Below, piece by piece: positions 32,658 to 42,236 of a stretch of DNA of 64,000 nucleotides (positions are counted from its first letter, which is position 1; each line of letters opens with the position of its first letter). Below the pieces are notes generated by a model that had not been told where the DNA came from, did no database searches, and worked only from the letters and a program-made list of their open reading frames with translations. Position numbers and translations under genes: made by a program. The DNA is from an uncultured Trueperaceae bacterium (GTDB lineage Bacteria > Deinococcota > Deinococci > Deinococcales > Trueperaceae). The stretch spans positions 23,644 to 87,643 of the forward strand of contig CALCHY010000227.1 in assembly GCA_937907415.1 (NCBI GenBank). Direction: 5' to 3'.

Positions 32658-33500
32658 TTAGCGCGCCATCTTGAGGGCGATGCGCCGACCAGTTGGAGTG
32701 TCGGCCAGGCCGCCCTCCCCCGTCTCCCGTAACTCGGGAGGCAGCATGCGGCCGACCGCCGCCATGGCGTACACGACCTCGTCAGGGGGGATGACAGACT
32801 CGACGCCAGCCAACGCCAACTGCGCTGCGGCCACCGCGTGCACGGCGTAGAACGCGTTACGCGACACGCACGGCACCTCGACGTAGCCGCCGACAGGGTC
32901 GCATACCAGTCCGATGGTGTTCATAAGCGCCTGCGCGGCGGCGTGCACGCTAGCGTTGGCGCTGCCACCCAGCAACTCCGTCACGGCGGCTGCGGCCATG
33001 GCCGCGCTCGAACCGATCTCCGCCTGGCAGCCGCCCGTCGAACCAGCGATGAACATGCTCTTGCTGATGACCTGCCCGATGCCAGCCGCAAGCACGAGCG
33101 GCATGACGAGGTCCTCGTCTGGCAGGCCAAGGTGGTCTGCGACGCCGAGCAGGGCGCCTGGCACGGTGCCTGCACTGCCAGCCGTTGGGGCTGCCACGAT
33201 GCGCCCCATGCGGGCGTTCTCCTCGTTGACGGCCATGGCGTACTCCTGCACGCGCTTCAGCAGCGGCGCACCAAGCACATCGGGGGCGTCAAGGAGAGTT
33301 TTGGCGTTCCAGCCGACCATGCCCGTGCGGCTAGCCGCCTTGGTGGCCAGGCCGCGGCGGATGGAGTCGCGCATCTCGCCTATGCGGCTCAGCATGGTCG
33401 CGAGCAAGTGCTCGCGAGCAACCGCGTCGTTGCCCAGGTCGTCGTCCAGCACGAACTCCGACGCCTTACCCGAGTACTGCATGATGTCTGCGAGAGTCAT
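32658..33500 (-). CDS. sdaAA: L-serine ammonia-lyase, alpha subunit
   Basis: The alpha subunit carries the [4Fe-4S] catalytic centre that turns L-Ser into pyruvate and ammonia. Visible: [33 protein letters not shown] and [17 protein letters not shown], the cysteines that ligate the cluster. 280 residues, normal length. Overlaps the beta gene by ATGA. Confidence 0.96.
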   Translation of the reverse strand: MTLADIMQYSGKASEFVLDDDLGNDAVAREHLLATMLSRIGEMRDSIRRGLATKAASRTGMVGWNAKTLLDAPDVLGAPLLKRVQEYAMAVNEENARMGRIVAAPTAGSAGTVPGALLGVADHLGLPDEDLVMPLVLAAGIGQVISKSMFIAGSTGGCQAEIGSSAAMAAAAVTELLGGSANASVHAAAQALMNTIGLVCDPVGGYVEVPCVSRNAFYAVHAVAAAQLALAGVESVIPPDEVVYAMAAVGRMLPPELRETGEGGLADTPTGRRIALKMAR

Positions 33501-34198
33501 TGCGCCTCACCGCCCTGTGGAGCTGGGTCCGTGGCCATGACGGCGGGCAGCGTGCGGAGCCAGTGGATGTACGGGAGTTGCGTCAAGTACGTGACGGCGT
33601 ACTCCGCCAATGGGCGGTCTATCTCGACGGACATCATGGCGTGCCCGCCGCGGCGTTGGCGTGCGGAGAACGCCGTGGCTATGTTGCCGTCATCGTCGGC
33701 CACCACGCTGGCAACGCGTGCGATGACCCCAGGCCGGTCAGTATGCAGCGCGAGGATCGTGTGATACGCGCCGGAAACCTGAACGTCGAAGCCGTTGACT
33801 TGCACGATCTTCACGAAGCCGGCGCCAAGGCTCGAGCCGAGCACCGATACGCCCTCGTCGTCCGGGCCGCCGCTAAGCTCCATGCGCACGCTGTTCGGGT
33901 GGATGTCGCCCAAGTCCGCCGTTGCGAACTCGAACTCCAGCCCGGCCGCCGCGGCGTGCGTGAAGGAGTCTCTAATGCGCTCGTCGTCTGGGAGATAACC
34001 GAGGAGGCCAGCCACCAACGCGAGGTCGGTGCCGTGACCCTGCGCCGTCTTGGCGAACGAACCGTGCAGCACGAAACGCGCCTGGCGCGGCTGAGCGCCG
34101 AGCACATGGCGCGCGAGCAGGGCGAGGCGGCAGGCGCCCGCGGTGTGCGAACTCGAGGGACCCACCATGACGGGACCGATCTGGTCAAGTAATGACAT
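33497..34198 (-). CDS. sdaAB: L-serine ammonia-lyase, beta subunit
   Basis: The 233-residue product starts [20 protein letters not shown], the diagnostic segment of the beta domain, and ends with an ACT regulatory domain ([48 protein letters not shown]). It is the upstream gene of a two-gene operon; TAGACT (minus, 34208-34213) ends 9 nt before the ATG. Confidence 0.95.
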   Translation of the reverse strand: MSLLDQIGPVMVGPSSSHTAGACRLALLARHVLGAQPRQARFVLHGSFAKTAQGHGTDLALVAGLLGYLPDDERIRDSFTHAAAAGLEFEFATADLGDIHPNSVRMELSGGPDDEGVSVLGSSLGAGFVKIVQVNGFDVQVSGAYHTILALHTDRPGVIARVASVVADDDGNIATAFSARQRRGGHAMMSVEIDRPLAEYAVTYLTQLPYIHWLRTLPAVMATDPAPQGGEAQ

Positions 34199-34263
34199 CT
34201 GGTCACAAGTCTACTCGGGCCCAGCGAGCTGCGCCGTGCCCGGTTGACGCTAACGGCGAACGG

Positions 34264-34302
34264 CGCGAAGAAAGCGCGGGGCGCCAGACTTGGCGCCCCG
34301 CG
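34264..34302 (-). terminator. Intrinsic terminator of the HU gene
   Basis: On the minus strand CGCGGGGCGCCA and TGGCGCCCCGCG form a perfect 12-bp stem around a 4-nt loop (34275-34302). The strand then continues CTTTCTTCG (34266-34274). It starts 26 nt past the HU stop. Confidence 0.85.
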
Positions 34303-34328
34303 AGCAGGCTGCTTGAGTTGTTGACCGC

Positions 34329-34655
34329 TTACTTCTTGACTTTGTCCTTCAAACCTTTGCCCGGCTTGAACGCAGGGTACTTGCTCGCCGGGATCTTGAT
34401 CTTCTCGGTGGTGCCGGGCCTGACGCCCGTGCGGGCCTTGCGGCTACGCACTTCGAAGGTGCCGAAGCCCGTCAGCTGCACTTTCTTGCCCTTGTCTAGG
34501 TGGGTGCTGATCCGCTGAAGCATGTGGTCCAGAACGGACTTGACGTCGTTCTTCGGTGTAGCTGCGCTCTCTGCTACCGCCTTGATAAGGTCGGCCTTCG
34601 AGACCGTCTTGGACTTCGAGGGCGTGGACTTAGGCGCTGCCTTGGCTTTCGCCAT
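34329..34655 (-). CDS. HU family DNA-binding protein
   Basis: The 108-residue nucleoid protein has the HU core (SKADLIKAVAESAATPKNDVKSVLDHMLQRISTHL...VQLTGFGTFEVRSRKARTGVRPGT) and the C-terminal KYPAFKPGKGLKDKV. An extra Lys/Ala/Ser-rich stretch of about 18 residues precedes the fold, like the basic N-terminal tails of Deinococcus HU. GGAGGAGGT lies 5 nt before the ATG. Confidence 0.97.
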   Translation of the reverse strand: MAKAKAAPKSTPSKSKTVSKADLIKAVAESAATPKNDVKSVLDHMLQRISTHLDKGKKVQLTGFGTFEVRSRKARTGVRPGTTEKIKIPASKYPAFKPGKGLKDKVKK

Positions 34656-34691
34656 GCTGACCTCCTCCGAGCAAGTTTCTAACTTGGAGGC

Positions 34692-34720
34692 ACTGTAGCA
34701 GACGAAGCGGAGGGTGACAA
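34692..34720 (-). promoter_or_regulatory. Sigma-A promoter of the HU gene
   Basis: On the minus strand TTGTCA (34715-34720) and TACAGT (34692-34697) are separated by exactly 17 bp. A start near 34685 leaves a short leader containing the strong Shine-Dalgarno. Confidence 0.75.
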
Positions 34721-34788
34721 GGGAAATGCGCTCTGCCACGTGCTTTGTAGGATTCCCCACGAGCCGGCCGTCCACAGGTTGACTGCTA

Positions 34789-35391
34789 TCAGTGTGGCAG
34801 CAGCGCCCGTATCTCCACCATGACTTCGCTGGTGAGCGCCTTGGCGTCGTCGCGCGTCTTGCCATGCGCCACGATGGCCGGACCGAACGCCACGCGGAAG
34901 CTGCGTCCCTCACGCCATAGCGCTGCTGGCAACAGCGGCACGTCCGCGCGCTGCGCCAGGTAGGCCGCACCGTCTAGCCCGCCGGCGTCGCCTGAGTTCC
35001 GTGTCCCTTGAACGAAGATGCCGATGGCCCTGCCGGCCTTCAGGCGCCGCAACGCCTCCTTGATCGCGCCGATGTCCTGGCCCTCACGGTCGACGGGGAA
35101 CGCCCGCAGGCCGCGCATGATCGCGCGCGAGAACGGCTTCTGGAAGAGCTCCTTCTTGGCCATGAACTCAAGCTTGCGGTTGATGGACACGCCAACGATG
35201 GGCGGGTCCCAACTGCTCTCGTGGTTGCACGCCACCACCAGCCCGACGCCTTGAGGCACGTGCTCGAGGCCGCTTACTCGCAGGCCGTAGAACAGCGTCG
35301 CGAACACGCGCACGACCCAGATGGCCGTCGGCATGAACCAAACGGGGGAGAAGAGGCGCTCCAGAAAGGAAGGGGGCTTGGCGCTCGCCAT
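34789..35391 (-). CDS. 1-acylglycerol-3-phosphate O-acyltransferase (PlsC-like)
   Basis: The 200-residue acyltransferase carries the HX4D motif in VVACNHESSWDPPIVG, then FPVDREGQDIG and GRAIGIFVQGTRN. The last replaces the usual PEGTR with VQGTR, an E-to-Q change in the acceptor-phosphate motif, so acceptor use could differ. It has an N-terminal hydrophobic segment. It would esterify lysophosphatidate. It is 13 nt downstream of the membrane protein at 35405-35947, probably cotranscribed. Confidence 0.88.
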   Translation of the reverse strand: MASAKPPSFLERLFSPVWFMPTAIWVVRVFATLFYGLRVSGLEHVPQGVGLVVACNHESSWDPPIVGVSINRKLEFMAKKELFQKPFSRAIMRGLRAFPVDREGQDIGAIKEALRRLKAGRAIGIFVQGTRNSGDAGGLDGAAYLAQRADVPLLPAALWREGRSFRVAFGPAIVAHGKTRDDAKALTSEVMVEIRALLPH

Positions 35392-35404
35392 GGCTAGTGT
35401 GGCC

Positions 35405-35947
35405 TCAGCGCGGCCGGGCGGGAGCGGTGCGGCTGGGGGGTTCCTCAGTCGCGCGGGCCTCGGTGGCGTTACCGCGGCGGCGGTCGAGGTAGAGCGCTAC
35501 TAGTATGCCGAAGGCGGCGACGAGGAAGTGAAGCGCCACCCACGTGCCTTCACTGGCGTGCCACGGCAGCACGACCTCGAAGAGCGGCTTGCGTGAGAGC
35601 TGCCACGAAACGAACGCTGGTGCGACCAGCAGGATGGGCGAGAGGAGGATGGAGCCGTAGCGCCACCCGAACTCGAGTCCGAGCATGGCGAGAAGGTTTC
35701 CGCTCAACACGATCGGTAGCATGACGAGCCAGTCGGGGTCACCGCCGATGAGGCCGATGGGCGGGGCGACGAGGGCGCAGAGGTACGCCACTGGCATGCC
35801 GGCAGCCGCGAACCCGAGGTACGCGGACAGCGCGATGCCGAGGCTGCGGAACAGTACCGGCATCGGCGCAACGGCGCACACCACTGCCGCTAGGAGGAAG
35901 AAGAGCCCAGCGAAGAGGCGTTGTGGCATGGGTGCGGTGCGAATCAT
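35405..35947 (-). CDS. Hypothetical integral membrane protein
   Basis: Unrecognised 180-residue protein with five or six hydrophobic helices (LFAGLFFLLAAVVCAVAPM; GIALSAYLGFAAAGMPVAYL; WLVMLPIVLSGNLLAMLGL; ILLSPILLVAPAFVSWQL; VALHFLVAAFGILVALYL) and a short Arg/Pro-rich C-terminal tail. Its place before plsC suggests an envelope role, unproven. Confidence 0.7.
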   Translation of the reverse strand: MIRTAPMPQRLFAGLFFLLAAVVCAVAPMPVLFRSLGIALSAYLGFAAAGMPVAYLCALVAPPIGLIGGDPDWLVMLPIVLSGNLLAMLGLEFGWRYGSILLSPILLVAPAFVSWQLSRKPLFEVVLPWHASEGTWVALHFLVAAFGILVALYLDRRRGNATEARATEEPPSRTAPARPR

Positions 35948-35965
35948 GCTGCGCTCCGTTCGGCG

Positions 35966-35983
35966 TGGGGGCCGGGCAGCCCC
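35966..35983. terminator. Small hairpin between uvrA and the membrane protein gene
   Basis: GGGGGC (35966-35971) pairs with GCCCCC (35978-35983) around a 6-nt loop. No T tract follows on the minus strand, so a terminator role is tentative. The rest of the 127-bp gap shows no gene. Confidence 0.25.
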
Positions 35984-36074
35984 CTGACATTGGTTGGCAT
36001 CCTACTGTGCCGCGCACCGCGAGGAGTACGGTACGGCAAGCGACACGCGCGCCGCAGCGGGAGCCAACGCAGGA

Positions 36075-38942
36075 TCAGGCAACGTCTGCCACCCGCGGCA
36101 AGCGCTCCTTGAGTTCAGGAACGTGCCGCAGGAACTGACCAGTCGAGCTCGCCGGCGTGGCGGCCACGTCCTCAGGCGTGCCGGTAGCTACGATGGTGCC
36201 GCCGCGCGCGCCGCCATCTGGGCCTAGGTCGATGATCCAGTCGGCGGTCTTGATCACGTCGAGGTTGTGCTCGATGACGACGAGCGTATTGCCCTGCTCT
36301 ACGAGGCGGTGGAGTACGTCGAGGAGTTTGCGGGTGTCGTCGAAGTGCAGGCCTGTCGTTGGTTCGTCGAGGATGTAGAGGGTTTGCCCCGTCCCGCGGC
36401 GCCCGAGCTCGCTGGCGAGTTTGACGCGCTGCGCTTCACCGCCGGACAGCGTCGGTGAGGGCTGACCCACTTTGAGGTAGCCGAGGCCGACGTCCTGCAT
36501 GAGTTGCAGCTTGCGCGCGATGGTCGGGATGTTCTCGAAGAACTCGACGCCCTCGTCTGTAGTCATGGCCAGCACGTCCGCGATCGACTTGCCGCGGATC
36601 TTCACTTCCAGCGTCTCGCGGTTGTAACGCGCGCCCTTGCACACTTCGCAAGGCACGTAGACGTCAGGCAGGAAGTACATCTCGACCTTGACGGTGCCGT
36701 CGCCCTTGCACGCCTCGCAGCGCCCGCCCTTGACGTTGAACGAGAAACGCCCAGGCTTGTAGCCGCGCTTGCGTGCCTCCGGCGCACGGGTGAAGAGGTC
36801 GCGGATGTCGGTGAAGATGCCCGTGTACGTCGCGGGGTTGGAGCGCGGTGTCCGGCCGATAGGCGACTGGTCTATCTCGATGACCTTGTCGATGTTCTCG
36901 GCACCCTTGATGCGCGTGTGGAGCCCCGGCTGCGCCTTGGCGCGGTAGAGCTGCTTGGCCAGCGCGGCGTGCAGGATCCCGTGAACGAGCGTCGACTTGC
37001 CAGACCCGGAAGCGCCCGTCACGCAGGTGAGGGTGCCGAGTGGGATGTCGACATCGATGTCCTTCAGGTTGTGCTCGCGAGCGCCCTGGATGGTCAGCTT
37101 CTTGCCGTTACCCTCGCGGCGGCGCTTGGGAACGTCGATCTTGAGTTCGCCGCGCAAGTACTTCGCCGTTAGGGAGTTCGGATCCTCAGCCAACACGCCT
37201 GGCGTGGCCGCTGCGACGATGTGCCCACCGTGAACCCCGGCGCCAGGGCCGAGGTCGACGATGAAATCGGCGGCGCGCATGGTCTCCTCGTCGTGTTCGA
37301 CGACGATGAGCGTGTTACCGAGGTCGCGCAGGTTGAGGAGCGTGCGCAGTAGGCGCTCGTTGTCGCGCGGGTGCAGGCCGATGGAGGGCTCGTCCAGCAC
37401 GTAAAGCACGCCCGTTAGGCCGCTACCGACTTGCGTGGCGAGGCGAATGCGCTGCGCCTCCCCACCAGACAACGTGTTGGCGCTACGGTCGAGGCTCAGG
37501 TAGTCGAGGCCGACGTCCTCTAGGAAGCCGAGGCGCGCGTTCACTTCGCGCAGGATGGGCTTGGCCACGTTCGCGCTGGCGCCGTCGACGCCGAAGTCGC
37601 TGAAGAGCTCGCGGCTGTCGCGCACGGTCATGTGGCTGACCTCCGCGATGTTGCGCCCGCCGACGGTGACCGCCAGCACCTCGGGCTTGTAGCGCGTGCC
37701 GCCGCACTCCTGGCACGGCACGAGCGACATGTACTCTTCGAGGCGCTCGCGCACGGCGTCCGAAGCGGCCTCCTTGAGGCGGCGCTGCAAGTTCTGGATC
37801 ACGCCCTCGAACTCGGCCCTGAACCGCATGGTCTCACGGCCCCCGCGCTCGTATACGACCTCGATCGGCTCGTCGCTGCCGTAGAGGATCGTCTTTCGTG
37901 CCGCCTCTGGCAGGTCCTGCCACGCTGCGGAGATGTCGAACCCCGTGTAGTCGGCCAGCGCGCGCAGGCGGTCCCAGTAGAAGACCTTGCCGCCGTCTCC
38001 TCGGCTGCCTGTCCAGGGCGCGATGGCACCCTGCGATACCGACAGCGTCGGGTCTGGCACGATGAGCTCTGGGTCGAACTGCTGCAGGTAGCCGAGGCCA
38101 CTGCAGTGCGCGCAGGCGCCGTAAGGCGCGTTGAAGGAGAACGTGCGCGGCTCGAGCTCCTCGAGGAACGTCCCGTGTTCTGGGCAGGCGAACTTCTCGC
38201 TGAAGAGCTCGTCGATGCCCTCGTCAGGCAGGAAGGCGCGCAGGAGGCCCTCGCCCTTGGTGAGCGCGAGCTCCGTCGACTCCGCTATGCGCGAGCGGTC
38301 CGCCTCCATGAGCACAATGCGGTCGATGACTACGTCGATGTCGTGCTTCTCGTGACGCTCGAGGTCTGCTTCGAGGGCCTGCTCGATGGTGAGCACCACC
38401 CCGTCCACCCGGAGGCGCGCGAAGCCCTCCTTCTTGAGGTCGAGGAACAGCTTGCGGTACTCGCCCTTGCGACCCCTCACCACGGGGGCGAGGAGCATGG
38501 CGCGTTTGTCTGGGAAGCGCTCGAGGAGGCGGTCGACGATCTCGCTGGCCGACTGGCGCTGGATGACGCGACCGCAGATCGGGCAGTGTGGAATGCCGAC
38601 GCGAGCGAACAGCAAGCGCAGGTAGTCGTGGATCTCCGTTACGGTGCCGACCGTTGACCGTGGGTTGTGGCTGGTGGTCTTCTGGTCGATGCTGATGGCT
38701 GGGCTGAGGCCCTCTATCGAATCGACATCTGGTTTATCCATGATGCCGAGGAACTGCCTGGCGTAGGCCGAGAGGCTCTCGACGTAACGCCTCTGTCCCT
38801 CCGCGTAGATGGTGTCGAAAGCTAACGTCGACTTGCCTGAACCGGACACGCCGGTGAAGACGATGAACTTGTTGCGGGGAAGTACGAGGTCGACGTTCTT
38901 GAGGTTGTTTGCGCGTGCCCCGCGGATGACCAGGTCCTGCAA
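36075..38942 (-). CDS. uvrA: Excinuclease ABC subunit A
   Basis: UvrA finds bulky DNA lesions and loads UvrB. The 955-residue protein has two ABC modules ([40 protein letters not shown]; signatures [14 protein letters not shown] and [13 protein letters not shown]) and zinc-finger Cys clusters ([37 protein letters not shown]). The start is TTG at 38942, supported by GGGAGGA (minus, 38946-38952) and TACACT (38999-39004) as -10. Confidence 0.98.
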   Translation of the reverse strand: MQDLVIRGARANNLKNVDLVLPRNKFIVFTGVSGSGKSTLAFDTIYAEGQRRYVESLSAYARQFLGIMDKPDVDSIEGLSPAISIDQKTTSHNPRSTVGTVTEIHDYLRLLFARVGIPHCPICGRVIQRQSASEIVDRLLERFPDKRAMLLAPVVRGRKGEYRKLFLDLKKEGFARLRVDGVVLTIEQALEADLERHEKHDIDVVIDRIVLMEADRSRIAESTELALTKGEGLLRAFLPDEGIDELFSEKFACPEHGTFLEELEPRTFSFNAPYGACAHCSGLGYLQQFDPELIVPDPTLSVSQGAIAPWTGSRGDGGKVFYWDRLRALADYTGFDISAAWQDLPEAARKTILYGSDEPIEVVYERGGRETMRFRAEFEGVIQNLQRRLKEAASDAVRERLEEYMSLVPCQECGGTRYKPEVLAVTVGGRNIAEVSHMTVRDSRELFSDFGVDGASANVAKPILREVNARLGFLEDVGLDYLSLDRSANTLSGGEAQRIRLATQVGSGLTGVLYVLDEPSIGLHPRDNERLLRTLLNLRDLGNTLIVVEHDEETMRAADFIVDLGPGAGVHGGHIVAAATPGVLAEDPNSLTAKYLRGELKIDVPKRRREGNGKKLTIQGAREHNLKDIDVDIPLGTLTCVTGASGSGKSTLVHGILHAALAKQLYRAKAQPGLHTRIKGAENIDKVIEIDQSPIGRTPRSNPATYTGIFTDIRDLFTRAPEARKRGYKPGRFSFNVKGGRCEACKGDGTVKVEMYFLPDVYVPCEVCKGARYNRETLEVKIRGKSIADVLAMTTDEGVEFFENIPTIARKLQLMQDVGLGYLKVGQPSPTLSGGEAQRVKLASELGRRGTGQTLYILDEPTTGLHFDDTRKLLDVLHRLVEQGNTLVVIEHNLDVIKTADWIIDLGPDGGARGGTIVATGTPEDVAATPASSTGQFLRHVPELKERLPRVADVA

Positions 38943-38998
38943 GGTTCCTCCCTAACACGCTTCGCAGCGCGGCGCTCTTGGCCAGCGCCAAACGTGAC

Positions 38999-39004
38999 AG
39001 TGTA
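38999..39004 (-). promoter_or_regulatory. -10 element TACACT of uvrA
   Basis: TACACT on the minus strand would start transcription about 50 nt before the TTG. No convincing -35 was found, and no 17-bp RDRM-type palindrome of the Deinococcus damage regulon. Confidence 0.35.
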
Positions 39005-39097
39005 CCAGAGGTGCGGGCAACCACTGTAAGCCGGTTGCTTCGGGGCCGCCAGGGGCCAGAGACTGCTAAGCTAAGCCCCACATACTAGGAGGGTCAC

Positions 39098-39451
39098 GTG
39101 GCAAGTGTGAGTATCAGGACGACCGGAGAGGTAGACAACGAGCGCCTGTTGGCCGCCTTCGGCATGGCTGCCGGTTTCCTTGGCACCTTCATGATCGGCA
39201 TCTTCTGGGCCATGGGCGCGGTGCTCAAGGCCACGCACAACGGCGGCCTCATCGTGCAGCTGCACCTTACGGGCATCTGGAACACCCTGTTCTGGATCTT
39301 CCCGATAGTTGCGGCAGGCTCGGTAGTCCTTGCCCTCGGGCTCTTCATGCTCAAGCGCTTCAAGGAAGCGGCTGGCATGGCTGGACTTCCGACGCTGCTA
39401 GTGATCGTCTACTACCTCGCGTTGGTCCAGCTACACGTCGGCGTGCGTTGA
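39098..39451 (+). CDS. Small three-helix membrane protein of unknown function
   Basis: The 117-residue product has three hydrophobic segments (about 20-42, 56-80, 94-113) with a charged N-terminus and a KRFKEA loop. It resembles no family I can name. GTG start with AGGAGGG 4 nt before it. The nearby TAAGCT (39067-39072) could be its -10. Confidence 0.7.
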   Translation: MASVSIRTTGEVDNERLLAAFGMAAGFLGTFMIGIFWAMGAVLKATHNGGLIVQLHLTGIWNTLFWIFPIVAAGSVVLALGLFMLKRFKEAAGMAGLPTLLVIVYYLALVQLHVGVR

Positions 39452-39537
39452 GGCAAGGCCCGCCACCGATCGCAGCCGCCAGCGAGTAGTCGTGAGGCGG
39501 TCGCGTCGGTCGACGGCGGCCTAAGGAGTTGAGCTAG

Positions 39538-40212
39538 TTGAAGGTGCGCTATCTAGGACATTCGGCCCTGCAGATCGTGGCTGGAGGCACGGAGTTCGTC
39601 TTCGACCCGTTCATCAGCGGCAACCCGCGCGCCGGCGTGACGCTAGCGGAACTCGATCCCGATTACCTGCTGATCACCCACGCCCACGGCGACCATTGGG
39701 GTGACACCCCCGAGCTTGCCAAGCGCAGTGGCGCGGTGGTGATCGCAACGGCAGAGATAGCGAAGTACGCGGAGCGGCTAGGCCTTGAGAGCCACGCCAT
39801 GAACATCGGCGGGAGCATGAAGTTCGGCTTCGGGAGGGTGACCCTGACGCCTGCCTGGCACTCCAGCTCGTTCCCAGACGGCAGTTACGGCGGCATGCCA
39901 ACCGGCATCCTGCTCGAGGTCGAGGGCAAGCGCGTGCTCCATGCGGGCGATACGGCGCTGTTCTCCGACATGAGCCTCATCGGGCGCGAGCCGATCGACC
40001 TCGCTTTCCTCCCGATCGGCGACAACTTCACCATGGGCCCCGCCGCGGCAGTCGAGGCCGTCAAGCTCCTGAAGCCCAAGGTCGTCGTTCCCGTGCACTA
40101 CGACACGTTCCCCCTGATCGCGCAAGACGCTCAAGCGTTCAAGCTCGCCGTCGAGGAAGCGACGTCCTCGTCGTGCGTCGTGCTCGCCCCCGGTGAGGAA
40201 GCCGCGTTCTGA
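39538..40212 (+). CDS. UPF0173 metal-dependent hydrolase
   Basis: MBL-fold enzyme of 224 residues. It starts MKVRYLGHSALQI and has THAHGDHWGDTPEL (HxHxDH), VLHAGDTALFSDM and VPVHYDTFPLI, all UPF0173 features. Substrate unknown. TTG start at 39538 with AAGGAG about 12 nt upstream. Confidence 0.9.
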   Translation: MKVRYLGHSALQIVAGGTEFVFDPFISGNPRAGVTLAELDPDYLLITHAHGDHWGDTPELAKRSGAVVIATAEIAKYAERLGLESHAMNIGGSMKFGFGRVTLTPAWHSSSFPDGSYGGMPTGILLEVEGKRVLHAGDTALFSDMSLIGREPIDLAFLPIGDNFTMGPAAAVEAVKLLKPKVVVPVHYDTFPLIAQDAQAFKLAVEEATSSSCVVLAPGEEAAF

Positions 40213-40238
40213 AGGACAGCAACGGCTCACCAAGCTAC

Positions 40239-41198
40239 GTGCCAGAGGGCTACGAGGTCATCAGTCGCCTCGGTTCGGGGCAGACGGCGTTCGTGTACCT
40301 GGCGAGGCACCCCGTCTACGGCGAGGTGGCGCTCAAGATCCCGCGTCCCGAACTAGCGCAGCGGCCGGTGCTCAAGAAGATGTTCGAGAACGAGGTCGCC
40401 ATCACCGTGAAGCTCGCCTCGCCGAACGTCGTGACGGCGTACGAGGGCTTCCCCACTGGTAAGGGCGCGTTCCTCGCGCTGGAGTACTGCCAGGGCGGTA
40501 CTCTCGACCAGTATCTGCTCGAGAAGGGCCGCTTGCCTCTCGAGCGGTGCTACCGCTTCGTCCTCGACGTGGCAACTGGGCTCATGCATAGTCACGACCG
40601 CCAAGTCCTGCACCGCGACGTCAAGCCGGCCAACGTGTTCCTCACGGCGGAGGGGCAGGCGAAGCTAGGCGATTTCGGCACTGGCGTGTTCATGGGCGAC
40701 GAGGGCGTCGACCGCGTAGGCACCGCCTTCTACATGGCGCCTGAAGTGTTCGAGGGCAAGTCGGCTGGGGTGCGGTCGGACATCTACTCACTAGGCGTGC
40801 TCGCGTACGAGGTGATCGCGGGCGAGCGGCCGTTCGTAGGGGCCTCTTACGACGCGCTGATGGTCGCGCACCGAACCGGCGTGCCAAAGGAGTTGCGTTC
40901 GTTGCGTTCAGGGCTGCCCATCGAGGTCGTGCGCGTCGTGTCTCACGCCATGATGCGCGACCCGGCGCGGCGCTACGCGACCGCCAGGGACTTCGCGGTC
41001 GCGCTGATGGCTGCTTCTGGCGTCACTAACGGTGCCGTCGTGGCCGGCGCTGGCGCGGCGGATGCGCCGGCTGCCAAGGTCACTGGCCGCGCTGGGCGCG
41101 CGACGGCCGTGCCGACAGACGTGCGCAAGGATGATGAGCAGGCGACCGAGCGCAAGCAGGGTGGCATCTTCGGGTGGTTGAAGCGCTCTCGCGAATGA
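40239..41198 (+). CDS. Hanks-type serine/threonine protein kinase
   Basis: The 319-residue kinase has the glycine loop GSGQTAFVYLA, the VAIK-type lysine (EVALKIPRP), HRDVKPANV, GDFGTG and APEVFEG. Unlike PknB types it has no membrane helix or PASTA domains; a 60-residue Ala/Lys-rich tail ends in WLKRSRE. It is likely cytoplasmic. The GTG at 40239 lies 27 nt after the UPF0173 stop, and no good ribosome binding site is visible, so the true start may be upstream. Substrates unknown. Confidence 0.9.
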   Translation: MPEGYEVISRLGSGQTAFVYLARHPVYGEVALKIPRPELAQRPVLKKMFENEVAITVKLASPNVVTAYEGFPTGKGAFLALEYCQGGTLDQYLLEKGRLPLERCYRFVLDVATGLMHSHDRQVLHRDVKPANVFLTAEGQAKLGDFGTGVFMGDEGVDRVGTAFYMAPEVFEGKSAGVRSDIYSLGVLAYEVIAGERPFVGASYDALMVAHRTGVPKELRSLRSGLPIEVVRVVSHAMMRDPARRYATARDFAVALMAASGVTNGAVVAGAGAADAPAAKVTGRAGRATAVPTDVRKDDEQATERKQGGIFGWLKRSRE

Positions 41199-41406
41199 CG
41201 GCGGCAGCTTGCGTTCATCAGAACAGTCGGTGAACCGCCTACCTGGTAGCCTTAACGCCTAGCTGGGCGGTCAAGTATGCAGCACCCCGTCTCAAGCTAA
41301 CGAGTTAGAATCGGAACGAGTCCTAGTTATGGGCCCGTTCGTGCGCAGCTGCGCAAGCGGCGCGGCCCATCAACGACACCAGAGATCCTTCACGAGAGGT
41401 GTGCAC

Positions 41407-42168
41407 ATGAGCGACAAGAAGCTGGAGATCCAAGGTCTACACGCCCGCATCGTCGGCGGCGACGAGATCCTGAGGGGCGTAGACCTAGTGGTGCCGCGTG
41501 GCGAGGTCCACGCGCTCATGGGTCCCAACGGCTCAGGCAAGTCGACCCTAGCCAAGGTCATCGCTGGCGACCCGCAGTACGAGGTCACGGCGGGCGACAT
41601 CCTACTGGAGGGCCAGTCCATCCTCGAGATGGAGCCGGACGAACGCGCCCGCGAGGGGCTCTACCTCGCCTTCCAGTACCCCGTAGAAGTTCCAGGCGTG
41701 TCGATCGCCAACTTCTTGCGCCTCGCCCTCAACGCCAGGCGTGAGGACGGCGACGAGATCGGCGTCATGGAGTTCTACAAGAAGCTGCAGCGCGCGGTCA
41801 AGGAACTCAACTGGGACGAGTCGATCATCGAACGCAACCTGCACGAGGGCTTCTCGGGCGGGGAGAAGAAGCGCTCCGAGATCCTGCAGCTGCTCGTCCT
41901 CGAACCGCGCTACGCCATCCTCGACGAGACGGACTCCGGCCTCGACGTCGACGCCCTCAAGGTCGTCTCCCAAGGCGTGAACGCGGCCCGCGGGCCCGAG
42001 TTCGGCGCCCTCGTGATCACCCACTACCAGCGCCTCCTCAACCACATCGTGCCAGACGTCGTCCACGTGATGGTGCACGGCCGCATCGTCAAGACCGGCC
42101 CGAAGGAGCTTGCGATGGAGCTCGACCAGAAGGGCTACGAGTGGGTCCGCGAAGCAGTGGGCGCCTGA
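41407..42168 (+). CDS. sufC: Fe-S cluster assembly ATPase SufC
   Basis: SufC is the ABC-type ATPase of the SufBCD scaffold complex. The 253-residue protein has Walker [15 protein letters not shown], the Q-loop [12 protein letters not shown], the signature [11 protein letters not shown] and Walker [12 protein letters not shown]. The ATG at 41407 has GAGAGGT 6 nt before it. First gene of sufC-sufB-sufD-Rieske. No SufS or SufU lies in this window. A TAGAAT at 41306-41311 in the 208-bp gap before it is a possible -10. Confidence 0.97.
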   Translation: MSDKKLEIQGLHARIVGGDEILRGVDLVVPRGEVHALMGPNGSGKSTLAKVIAGDPQYEVTAGDILLEGQSILEMEPDERAREGLYLAFQYPVEVPGVSIANFLRLALNARREDGDEIGVMEFYKKLQRAVKELNWDESIIERNLHEGFSGGEKKRSEILQLLVLEPRYAILDETDSGLDVDALKVVSQGVNAARGPEFGALVITHYQRLLNHIVPDVVHVMVHGRIVKTGPKELAMELDQKGYEWVREAVGA

Positions 42169-42236
42169 ACCCACCCGTGCCGCCCGTACGCAACGACCGG
42201 GCTACTCATGCAACTAGAAGGGCGGAGGGACGGTAA

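Noticed and set aside
38943..39097. RDRM-type palindrome (Deinococcus DNA-damage regulon) upstream of uvrA
   Set aside because: No 17-bp palindrome near TTATGTCATTGACATAA form was found. The upstream regions of the UvrD/PcrA gene and of uvrA have only -10-like elements.
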